A stretch of DNA of 64,000 bases from Methanobrevibacter boviskoreani JH1 (GTDB lineage: Archaea > Methanobacteriota > Methanobacteria > Methanobacteriales > Methanobacteriaceae), in NCBI RefSeq assembly GCF_000320505.1, contig NZ_BAGX02000013.1, positions 1 through 64,000 on the forward strand, given 5' to 3'. Position 1 is the first letter of the stretch; each line of letters starts with the position of its first letter. The notes beneath the pieces are model-generated. The model made no database searches and was not told the origin of the DNA. It saw only the letters and a program-made list of their open reading frames with translations. The translations under genes were made by a program, and so were the position numbers. This document shows positions 19,983 to 30,500 of the stretch, piece by piece.

Positions 19983-21014
19983 ATGTCAAGATATAATCAA
20001 CATGAAGAATATTTAAGGAAAGTACTAATGGGCTCATTATCAAGCGAAAATCCCTCAAAGGAAACATATCTAAAATATTACAAAAATTCTAACTCCTATT
20101 TTAATCAATATAAAATAGAATTATTGGAAAGATATAAAGATAAAAGTTTCACGGATTTTAAAGGAGTTCATACCATTGACAATGATTATGGACAAGCATT
20201 GGAAATAGTAAACAGCAAAAAGATCAACTTTAACCTTAAAGATAATGAAGTTGAAAGGGATTTGATTAACGATTTAAAACTTGTATCAGGTATTGGTAAT
20301 AAAAAGGAAATAGCTTTAAAAGATAATGGTTACGATAATCTTTATAAGTTAAAGAATCATCCAAAATACTCTAAAAAAGCAGAATCTTTAATTGATACAA
20401 TTAACAATCAAAACTTCCAGGATTATTTCAGATTGATGAGAAAATTAAAGGAATATAACACGATGATGTGTGCAGATAAAGTAGATGTTGAAAACTTCAG
20501 ATTTATGGATATTGAAACACTGGGACTTAAAAATGTACCAATAATCCTTATTGGAATCGCATATATTGAAAATGATAAACTTATATCCAAACAATATTTA
20601 CAAAGAAACGGTCAGGAGGAATCCAGTATTATCGATGCTTACATATCAAACCTTGATGAGGATTCAGTACATGTTACATATAATGGAGCCAGATTTGATA
20701 TACCATTTATTAAAAATAGGGCGGACTACTTTGGAATAAAATATGACAAACATTTACATTACGATTTATTGTATTTTGCAAGAAAACTCTATAAGGAAAG
20801 ATTAGAAAATTGCAGATTACAGACTGTGGAGTCTTATATATGTGGTTTTGAAAGATTTAATGATGTTCCAGGACAATTCATTCCTGAATACTATAAAACA
20901 TATGTAGACAGTCAAAACATTGGACCACTTGTACCTATTATAAGACATAATCGTCTTGATATTATATCCCTTGTGGAAATATTTATGAGGATTTATGATG
21001 ACATTAACTTTTAA
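19983..21014 (+). CDS. HhH plus RNase H-like (YprB-type) exonuclease
   Basis: A 343-residue protein with two parts. A helix-hairpin-helix-like segment (SGIGNKKEIALKDNGYDNL, about residues 98-118) is followed by an RNase_H_2/YprB-type 3'-5' exonuclease domain from residue about 170. The acidic residues of a DEDD-type active site are visible: D176 and E178 in FMDIETLG, D239 in YNGARFDIPF, and D326 in HNRLDIISL. The family is predicted to act on single-stranded DNA or RNA; the substrate here is unknown. No ribosome binding site is obvious, so the message may be nearly leaderless. Divergent from ogt, so a repair role is possible. Confidence 0.85.
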   Translation: MSRYNQHEEYLRKVLMGSLSSENPSKETYLKYYKNSNSYFNQYKIELLERYKDKSFTDFKGVHTIDNDYGQALEIVNSKKINFNLKDNEVERDLINDLKLVSGIGNKKEIALKDNGYDNLYKLKNHPKYSKKAESLIDTINNQNFQDYFRLMRKLKEYNTMMCADKVDVENFRFMDIETLGLKNVPIILIGIAYIENDKLISKQYLQRNGQEESSIIDAYISNLDEDSVHVTYNGARFDIPFIKNRADYFGIKYDKHLHYDLLYFARKLYKERLENCRLQTVESYICGFERFNDVPGQFIPEYYKTYVDSQNIGPLVPIIRHNRLDIISLVEIFMRIYDDINF

Positions 21015-21365
21015 ATTAAATTCTAAACTATAAATTTTTATGAGGATATTAATTTTCTAATATAATATAATTCAATTGAAACATAAACTTAGAATTTATA
21101 TAAGAATCCGAGACTGAAAGGCATTTATCTAGATTATAATTAAATTAAAAGTTTAAACCTAATGAGAATCAATAGAATTTTATAGGTTATTCAATTTTAC
21201 ATATGATTTCATATAGTTTTCAATATTTTATTTAATTCAAACTAATTTTTTAGAAAATTGTATAATTTTTAATAAAGTTTAAATCTATAAAAATATATAC
21301 ATTATAATAATATTGTTAATAAATTCATAATTTAAGAAATTTATTCTAATTCTTGAGGTGATTTA
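21015..21365. other. intergenic stretch, no gene seen
   Basis: AT-rich except for a short mixed stretch around 21110-21135 that does not fold into anything I recognise. The end carries the strong ribosome binding site GAGGTGATTTA of the following gene. Confidence 0.4.
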
Positions 21366-22448
21366 ATGGATGAATTAAGAACTGCAATGGTGGGAACTCC
21401 ATGTCAAATTACAGCTGCAACTAAAATCAATAAATATAGCGATATAACTGGCGGATCTCCTATTGATATTAAAATAGGCCTATTTTGTATGGAAAATTAT
21501 TCATATACATACCTGGAAAAATTTTTAAACAGTAACAACATTGAAATGCATGAAATTAAAGAATTCCGTATTGAAAAAGGACAATTTATAGTTTATTTAA
21601 ATGATGGAAACAAGTTTTCAATACCTGTCCGTGAAACAAAAATATTTACACGTAAAAACTGTGAGGTATGTACTGATTATACCGCCGATTTATCTGATAT
21701 TTCTGTTGGATCTGTAGGTAGTTCTAAAGGATATTCAACTGTAATTGTTAGAACAGATAAAGGTGAAGAAATCATTAATGACATGATTAATAAGGAATTA
21801 TTGGAAGTTGGAGAATTAACAGACAGTGGTTTAAAACTTCTTGAAATAATTGCTAACAGAAAAATCCATGAAAATCAGGAAAACATTAAAGAAAGGGAAT
21901 CTGTTGCAAGACAAGTTTTATCACAAAGACATTTATCCGAAAAATCAGCTGTCACTCAATCCAAAGATTGTCAATTTAATAATTTGGAAGCAGATGTTAT
22001 TAATGTAGGTGGATGTGTATTATGTGGTGCATGTGAATATGTATGTCCAATAGATATTATTCAGATTAATGATAGGAAACCACAGTTATTTGGAAAATGT
22101 AAGGAAGATTGTCATGCATGTTACTTTGCATGTCCTAGAACATATATAAGTACTGATATTTTACCTGAGGATATTGATGATAAACCTTTAGGAGAGTATA
22201 AAAAGATTTTATCTCTTAAGTCAAATAGCATTAATGGTCAAGACGGTGGTGTAGTAAGTGGAATATTAACCTATCTATTGAATGAAAATAAGGTTGATGA
22301 GGTATTCCTTGTAGGTCAGGATGAGGATATTCCATGGAAACCTAAGTCATTTGTATCTGGTAAAGTCTCAGATGTTATTGCAGCAGCTGGAACCAAATAC
22401 AGTACTGTACCAATCGGTTTTAAAGCATTAACAGATAGGGAAGATTAA
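21366..22448 (+). CDS. FrhB-like iron-sulfur flavoprotein with permuted domain order
   Basis: A 360-residue protein built from pieces of the F420-hydrogenase beta-subunit family in reversed order. Residues 1-190 match the C-terminal half of FrhB: VGTPCQ (Cys13), GLFCMENYSYTYLEKF, CEVCTDY, GSVGSSKGYSTVIVRT. Residues 217-257 are a two-cluster ferredoxin domain (C217, C220, C223, C227; C245, C249, C252, C256). Residues 275-360 match the N-terminal half: GEYKKILSLKS, QDGGVVSGILTYLL, AAAGTKYSTVP. In FrhB the GTKY segment comes before the PCQ segment. The strong GAGGTGAT ribosome binding site exactly 3 nt before the ATG shows this start is real, and the stop follows cleanly. It probably binds FAD and 4Fe-4S clusters and moves electrons to or from F420 (inference). 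No partner subunit gene is adjacent. Confidence 0.85.
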   Translation: MDELRTAMVGTPCQITAATKINKYSDITGGSPIDIKIGLFCMENYSYTYLEKFLNSNNIEMHEIKEFRIEKGQFIVYLNDGNKFSIPVRETKIFTRKNCEVCTDYTADLSDISVGSVGSSKGYSTVIVRTDKGEEIINDMINKELLEVGELTDSGLKLLEIIANRKIHENQENIKERESVARQVLSQRHLSEKSAVTQSKDCQFNNLEADVINVGGCVLCGACEYVCPIDIIQINDRKPQLFGKCKEDCHACYFACPRTYISTDILPEDIDDKPLGEYKKILSLKSNSINGQDGGVVSGILTYLLNENKVDEVFLVGQDEDIPWKPKSFVSGKVSDVIAAAGTKYSTVPIGFKALTDRED

Positions 22449-22950
22449 ACATCTTCTTTTTACTCTTTTTAAAATCAGATAAAAAAAAAGACCAACTATT
22501 TTTTAAATTTATATTTAATTCCTGATTTAAAAATTCTATTTCTCTATTCAATTTAACTAAATTATAAAGATTATCCATTTAAAACATTAAGATACTAATT
22601 TTATATTTTTAAACATTATCTACATTATAGATTGATTTAAACCAGGCTAATTGCATAAAATATTCTTAAAGATCATTATTTTATAATAGGAGATTCCTTA
22701 AAGAAGTTTATTCTGATACTATCTTTTAATGAATATCCTGAAAAATTTAAAAAAAATCATATTTTTTTAATTAGTAACCAAAAGTTATTATAATATAAAA
22801 TACTATTTATATACATAAATAAATTATACTAAGTAAAGTTCTTGAAAATAATTTTAATATGTGAATTTTTTAAATTAAATATTATTTTAAAGATTTTATT
22901 TAGAAATAATATTGTCTAAAATAATTTTATCATTATAACGAGGTGTAAAT
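22449..22950. other. intergenic stretch with an AT inverted repeat before the M42 peptidase gene
   Basis: T- and A-runs just after 22449 could terminate the FrhB-like gene. AATATTATTT at 22878-22887 and AAATAATATT at 22914-22923 form perfect 10-bp arms, ending 27 bp before the next start codon. The arms contain only A and T, so chance is a real possibility. Nothing else seen. Confidence 0.4.
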
Positions 22951-24021
22951 ATGAGTGATAAAAAAGAATCCAAAGCAGATAAATACTTTAATATGGATTT
23001 AATGAAAGAACTATGTGAAACCAACGGTATTTCTGGTTTTGAAGATGATATTGCAGATATTTTTGAAAGAGAATTAACTGGTGTAGCAGACACAATTGAA
23101 AGGGATAATATGGGAAATATTATCTGTACCAAAAAAGGTAAAAAAGGTAAACCAACTGTTATGTTAGCTTCACATATGGATGAAATTGGATTAATGGTTC
23201 GTTTCATTGATGATGATGGATTTTTAAGATTCACAAAAATTGGTGGAATTAATGATCAAATGTTACAAAACCAAACAGTTACAATTCATACAGACCATGG
23301 TGATGTAACTGGTGTAATTGGTTCTAAACCACCTCACATTACAACTGCTGAAGAAAGGAAAAAAGTAGTTCCATTTGATAAAATGTTTATTGATATTGGA
23401 GCTAAAGATAAGGAAGAGGCAGAATCAATGGTTTCCATAGGAGATCCTATTTACATTAATACAATATTTGCAGAATATCCTCACAACTGCTTTATGGGAA
23501 AAGCTATTGATAACCGTGCAGGATGTTATGTAGTAATGGAAGTACTTAAAAGAGTAAACACCGATGCTACAGTTTATGGTGTTGGAACTGTTCAAGAAGA
23601 AGTAGGTCTTAAAGGTGCTAGAACTTCTGCATTTAAATTAAATCCTGATTGGGCATTTGCTTTAGATACCACATTATCTGGAGACCACCCAGGAATTAAA
23701 CCTGATGAAGCTCCTGGAAAGATGGGTGACGGACCTGTTATAGTACTTATCGATGCGGCAGGTAGAGGAATCATCACCCCTAAAAAAGTAAGGGATTTAC
23801 TTATTAAAACTGGTGATGAAAACGATATACCTTACCAATTAGAAGTTGGTGACGGTGGAACTACCGATGGTAGTGTAATCAGTCTTACAAGGGAAGGTAT
23901 TCCAACAGGAGTATTCTCTGTACCAACAAGATATATCCACACTCCATGCAGTGTTGCTAGTGCAGAGGATATTGAAAACACTATTGAATTAATTGTTAAA
24001 GCTATTGAGTCATTAGCTTAA
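22951..24021 (+). CDS. M42-family metallo-aminopeptidase
   Basis: A 356-residue M42 (TET-type) peptidase, a cytosolic dodecameric aminopeptidase that trims peptides after the proteasome; some relatives were named CelM or endoglucanase historically. The di-metal ligands and catalytic residues are visible: LASHMDEIGLMV (His/Asp), the AIDNRAG aspartate, GTVQEEVGLKGAR (catalytic Glu pair), the ALDTT aspartate, and the YIHTPCSVAS histidine near the C-terminus. Full length, with a GAGGTGTAAAT ribosome binding site before the ATG. Stands alone. Confidence 0.93.
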   Translation: MSDKKESKADKYFNMDLMKELCETNGISGFEDDIADIFERELTGVADTIERDNMGNIICTKKGKKGKPTVMLASHMDEIGLMVRFIDDDGFLRFTKIGGINDQMLQNQTVTIHTDHGDVTGVIGSKPPHITTAEERKKVVPFDKMFIDIGAKDKEEAESMVSIGDPIYINTIFAEYPHNCFMGKAIDNRAGCYVVMEVLKRVNTDATVYGVGTVQEEVGLKGARTSAFKLNPDWAFALDTTLSGDHPGIKPDEAPGKMGDGPVIVLIDAAGRGIITPKKVRDLLIKTGDENDIPYQLEVGDGGTTDGSVISLTREGIPTGVFSVPTRYIHTPCSVASAEDIENTIELIVKAIESLA

Positions 24022-24555
24022 AATTAATTTCCCTTTTTTCTTTTTTTATTCAATTCTTAAAGAATTTATGACATATTTTTTAAAAAAAAACAATAATCTG
24101 TTTTTATTAATATATATTAAACTAGTTTTTGAACCAATCTCTTAAGATGATTTTATATCTAATTTTATATACCTTTGATTTTTAATAAACCTGTAAAAAA
24201 TCAGAATATGTAATTATAATTTTAAAATAAATACAACCAATATTAGATTAAAATAGTGGATACTTAAATCAATTAAAAATAGTTTAAAAATTCATCATAT
24301 ACTTTAAAAACAATCAAAAAAACTAGTTTAAGAATAATTGATAAACAACAAATGTCTTAATCAAATTTAATTTAAATATTAAATGATTTTAATTCATTTA
24401 GTAAAGTTTATTAAATATATTAAATATAATAAATTACATTATTATATTCTATTTTTCATAATTTAAAGAAAACTAATAACCTAATCTAAAATTATGAATA
24501 ATGTCTAAAAATTATCAATATTTATTATAATTCATTAATAGAAAATGGGGTAAAA
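24022..24555 (+). other. T-rich terminator tract and AT-rich intergenic stretch
   Basis: Directly after the peptidase gene, 24030-24050 holds several T runs separated by C, a typical archaeal U-rich terminator. The rest, up to the GGGGTAAAA ribosome binding site of the helicase gene, shows no gene, repeat or hairpin worth naming. Confidence 0.5.
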
Positions 24556-27500
24556 ATGAGCAAATCATCATCTTCAAAAAAAATTGAAAAGGAGTTTAAG
24601 GATTTACGTAAAAACCTTCTGGATTTAACACTTAGAAATCAACTTTTGAACTTTAAGGATCGTAATCAAACTCTAAACATATCTGATCAATCTCCTTCTA
24701 ATGTTTATAATTTCCTTGTTTTACAGAACAAATCCATGAGGTTTGTATCAACAGGAAAGGCTGAAGATGAAAAGGAATCCCATAGCATTTTTAATATACG
24801 TAAACCAAAGTTTACCCATGATGACAATAAATTAGATGTGGATTTAACACCTAATCAGCTTCAAAAAAGACTTTTCTACATTAACAACCAATCTAAAACA
24901 ATGTTGGAGGAGCAGGGTTATAATATTCTTTATATGGCAATCGGTTTTCTAAAATGGATTGATAGGTCCAAGCCTAAAAAGATTAATCTTGCACCACTTA
25001 TCCTCATACCTGTTACAATGGAAAGAAAACAAATAGGCAATAACTTTTATCTACATTGGAGTGGTGAGGATATTCAAACAAACATTTCACTCAAAACTAA
25101 ATTAAGTGAGGATGGAATTGAGATACCTGACTTTGAAGGTGGAAACTATGTTGAGGCTCCAGAAAGGTATATGAAAAAGGTATCTGAAGCTGTAAGCCAT
25201 ATGAAAAAATGGGAAGTTACAGACAAGGTGGCATTAGGATTCTTTTCATTTACCAAGTTTATAATGTATAATGATTTAAATCCTGAAAGCTGGAAAGATG
25301 GGGTGGATTTAACTAATCATCCTCTTATACAGGCAATATTTGATCCATCTGTAAACGACCAAGAAGGATTTAATGAGGCAGACATTGACAAGAAAGTAAA
25401 CTATAGGGATATGTATCAGGTTCTAGATGCAGATTCCTCACAGATTGCTGTAATTGAGGATGTCAAAGCCGGACGTAATTTGGTTGTTGAAGGTCCACCG
25501 GGTACTGGTAAATCTCAGACAATTGTCAATCTAATCGCCGAATTAATAGCTGACGGTAAAACAGTTCTTTTTGTAGCAGAAAAAATGGCTGCATTGGAAG
25601 TAGTAAAGAATAGATTAAGTTCAGTAGGTTTGGGAAAATATGTCCTGGAATTACATTCCCATAAAACAAGACGTAAAAAATTCCTAAAAGAACTTCAAAA
25701 ATCAGCTAATGTACGTTCCACCAGGGATTTGAATATTGATAGAACCATTAGAAAACTTGAAACTTTAAAAGTTCAATTAGACGATTATGCAGAGATAATT
25801 CATAAACCTTTATATGCTGTTCAATTATCCCCATATGATTTATATGGTAAGAAGGAATATGCCGAGGAGTATTTCTCAAAACAGGGAAAAATATTACCTC
25901 TTGTAAGATTTGACCATCCTGAAGATTTAACAATGAAGGATCTTGATGACATTGTTATTTCACTTGAAAATCTTGCAGAGTTACATGGAACCATTAATCA
26001 GGAGAATCCATGGAGTTATTGTTCACCAGATAGTTTGCTTCCAAGTGATTTAAGAGAAATTGAACTATTAATCACTGATTCCTCAGCGGCTTTAGACGAT
26101 TTTAAAATAGAGGCAGAAATAGCTGAGGAAACATATGGAATTAAGGAACCTGTTAATCTTGAAAGCTATAATAAAACAATAGAATCTCTAAACTTCTTGG
26201 ATGGAGAATATCCTATTGTAGACAAAAACTTACTTCAATCATCAGTATGGAACAGCCCAAAAGAAGGATTGAAATTAATCGAGGATTTGGAAAAATATCA
26301 AAAATCAGCAAAAGTTTTAGATAAATTCCACAAAGAAATATTAAATGAGGATATCGATGGTTTAATAAGGGAATTCGAGGAAGCTTCACATAAAAAATTC
26401 TCATTCTTTTCAAAATCACCTAAAAAGGATGTTGAAGAGTACTATATCGGTAAAGTTCCAAGGGACTCAACTGTTATAAGTGATTTAAAAGAAATTAATG
26501 AATTCAAATCTCAGAAAGCAAGAATCCTTTCAGAAGAGGATTTAGGTCGTGGATACTTCTCAGGTGAATGGAACTTAAATCAAAATCCGGATGAACTTAA
26601 AAAGATTTATAGTTGGATGTTTGAATTTAAGCAGTTATGTAATGAAGGCATATTCACCGAAAAGATTTATGACTATATTACAAATGACTTTAAAACAGCA
26701 GCTATTAAAGAGTCTTTAAGTGACTTTATAGATAAGGGTGAAAACTTTAAAAAGCAACTCAACAAACTCCAATCAAAACTTAAACCAAACACCAGATTAA
26801 TATTCCATAAGGATGCGGATAAGGTATCATTTGATGATTGGGTGAAACAGTTTAATAAATGGAAGGGACATTTGTCCTCACTTCATTTATGGAGCCAATA
26901 TCTAAAATCCAAACAGGATTGTATGGATAGTGAAGCAAAACTATTCATAGACACCATAGAAAAAAGAAACATTCATAGGGATGACGTTAAAGCTTTGGTT
27001 TCAGGTAACTTTGCTGACAGTTTACTTAACATTGTATTTGAGGAAAACGAGGAATTAAACTCATTTGTAGGAGAGTTACATGAAAACAAGATAAAAGATT
27101 TCAGAGATCTGGATAAAAAAATCTTGGAGTTAAATAGGAAACGTGTTTTCAACAAACTTAACAAGAACGTTCCTAAGATTTATGGAGGAGCAAGTAATGA
27201 AGAGGCAAGAATACTTGCAGGGGAATTTACAAGAAAAAGTGGACACTTAACCGTAAGATCATTACTTGAAAAGGCAGGAGGAATTATAAAACAGATAAAA
27301 CCTGTATTTATGATGAGTCCTTTATCCATTGCCCAGTATTTGGATCCTACAAATCCTAAACTACAGTTTGATGTTGTAATATTCGATGAGGCAAGTCAAG
27401 TCAAACCTGAGGATGCTTTAGGTGCATTTATGCGTGCTAAAACAGCAGTTGTTATGGGTGATACACAACAATTACCTCCTACTTCTTTCTTTGACCAGAT

Positions 27501-30500
27501 TATAGGCGGGGAGTCCCATGATGAAGTTGCAGGTGCTTTGGATATGGAAAGTATTCTTCATTTATGTAAACTTTCATTTCCTGTAAAAATGTTAAAATGG
27601 CATTATAGAAGTCGTCATGAATCACTAATTAATGTATCCAATAAGGAATTCTATGATAATAATCTACTTGTTTATCCGTCACCTTCACATGATGATCCTG
27701 AATTAGGACTTAAATTTAAATACTGTCCCAACACTGTTTATGAACGTGGTGAGGGATCCTATAATCACGGTGAGGCTAAAGAAGTTGTAAAGGCAATCTT
27801 TGAACATTTTGAAAAATACGGTGACAGCAAAAGCTTAGGTGTTGGAACATTTTCAGTTGCACAGAGAAATGCTATCCTGGAGGAACTGGAAGTAGAAAGA
27901 AATAAACATCCCGAATTGGAACCATTATTCTCTGAAAACCGTGAGGACAGGTTCTTTGTCAAGAACCTTGAAACCATACAAGGAGATGAGAGGGATGTTA
28001 TCTTTATTAGTGTAGGTTATGGTTTTGACCAGGATAGAAAAATGTCTTTAAACTTTGGTCCATTAAACCAGGACGGTGGAGAAAGACGTTTAAATGTACT
28101 TGTAACACGTGCAAAAGAGAAATGTGTTGTATTCTCTAATTTCCGTTCAAGTGACATGCATTTAACTGCCAATCCGCCATTCGGTGTAAGGGCTTTAAGG
28201 GAATTCTTAGAATATGCTGAAAATTTAACAATGGGAAATATTCCAAGTAATGATGATACAATCGAACCATTTGAAGAGGCAGTTTATACATTCCTTACAG
28301 AAAAAGGTTATAATGTTGACAAACATGTAGGATGTGCAGGTTTTAGAGTAGATTTGGCTATTATTGATGATAACAATCCTGGAAGATATATTTTAGGTAT
28401 TACCACTGACGGTAAGATGTATGCATCAAGTAAAGTTGCAAGAGATAGGGATAGACTTAGAGAGCAAGTTCTTGATGGTCTAGGCTGGAAAATATACCAT
28501 TTATGGTCTACCGATTGGTATAGAAATCGTGAAGTATCTAAAGAAAGACTTATCGAAAGAATTGAACAAGCTAAAATAGATACAATAAAAGAGGATGAAA
28601 AACGTCTTGAAGAGGAGAGAAAATTCCAGGAGAGAATGGAAGCTGAAAAACAAAGAAGATTAGAAGAGCTACAAAAAGCAGAAGAAGAGGAAAAACGTCT
28701 TGAAGAGGAGAAAAATCGTGAAACAACCGATGACTTTAAGGAAGTTTCCAGTGAAGACGATAATAAAGAAGATTCCGTTAAGGCTAATGATAATTCTAAA
28801 GAAAACATTGATAAGGAAGAATCAAGATCTATGGAATTAATCAATCAATTCTCAAAGGATAAAAATAAATCAGATGATGATCATATCCCAGTGAAATCTG
28901 GAGGCAATGATAAAAAATCTTCTAACGATGATTATATCTCCGTAGATACAAATAATGGCTCCTCTAATAGTGATTATATATCTGTGGAGGATTATAGTCC
29001 TAGAGACAATGATGATTATATATCTGAAAGTGAGTTTGATGCTGATAGTGGTCTCGAGGATGTAATCTCTATTGATGATGAAATTATTAATCAAATTAAA
29101 AGCGAGGCCGATGAGGAATTACTTAAAAGATCTGGAGCTGATAGTTTTACAAGCTCCTCATTGAATAAAGTTAATGACATTGTGGAAAAATTTTCAAAAT
29201 CATCTGAGGATAAAGTAAATCAAATCATGGATAAAAGAAAAAACAATGATAAAGATAATATAATCACTTCGTTTATCGGTTCTAGATTATCCTCAGATAA
29301 CGATAAGGAAGATAACGATTATATAACTGTAGAGGATAATCCATCTAATGGCAATGAAGATAATGGTTATATAACCGTTGAAGATAAGGCTTCAAATGAA
29401 TATAATAATGATTATATAAATCCAGAAGATAATAATAATGAAGATAATGATTATATAAGTGTTGAGGACAGCTCCTTGGATGAAGAAAGCGATGAGGTTG
29501 ACTATAATGACAATGATGAGGTTGTAATAACCTCTGATGATGAATATGAATATTTGGAAGTTCCGGCTGATAGGGAACTTAAGGACGATGAGGAGTTTAT
29601 TGAATTTATTCCAAACGATAAAGACATTAAAAACAAGGATATTAAAGACAAGTTTGACGAATATGTGGGATTTGACTTTGATGATAGTTTGGAAAAAACT
29701 AGGGATAATAAAAATTCTAATCAAAAAGACTCAGACAATAATGAAACCACCAATAGAAAGGATGTAGACGATAAGGGAAAAATTCCTAAAGCCCGCTTTA
29801 GAAAAAAATTCCATGAAGAGACTAGTAACTCCGATGATGAAGATGAACTTGATCAAGTTATCTCAGATATCATAAAAAGTGAAAATTATGACTCCCAGGA
29901 AGCAAGTCCTTTAAACACTTATGGTGAAATCTCAGAAACAAAACCTGCAGTAAATGATAATTCAGATTTAAATATCTTAAACGATGAAAAACTTAACTCC
30001 AATAAAGAAGAATCAAATGTTAATTCAAAAAATACTCATGAAAACCATAATAATCAAAAGGAATATCCTGTTGAAGTTGATGAAAGTTCAAATACCTATG
30101 ATGACTTCTATTCAATATCTGATATCAACAATCCATTAAAGAAAAACAATATTTACTATCAACCTAAAAACACTAAAAGCGAGTCAATACTTGATAAGGC
30201 TTCCAAATTCATTAAAGAAATAGAATACATCAATAATTCTTTAAACGAAATAGAAAATCCGACACCTCCAGAAAAGGTACATGTGATTGATAGATTATCC
30301 GATACACAATATGATGATGTTGAATCTGAAGACAATCAAGAAAATATATACGATGAATATATCAGTGATTCAAATAATAGATTAAATGAGGAATATATTA
30401 CAGACACCACAGTTATTGATTCAGATGACTTGGATATTTATGTTAGGGAATTTAACAAAAACTCAAACTATAGAAGCTCCAATGATTTAACTGGAAATAC

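Noticed and set aside
28308-28844. A 178-codon serine-rich frame opposite the helicase gene
   Set aside because: It is the antisense shadow of the Glu/Lys coiled coil and acidic insert; it has no ribosome binding site and a composition unlike real genes.
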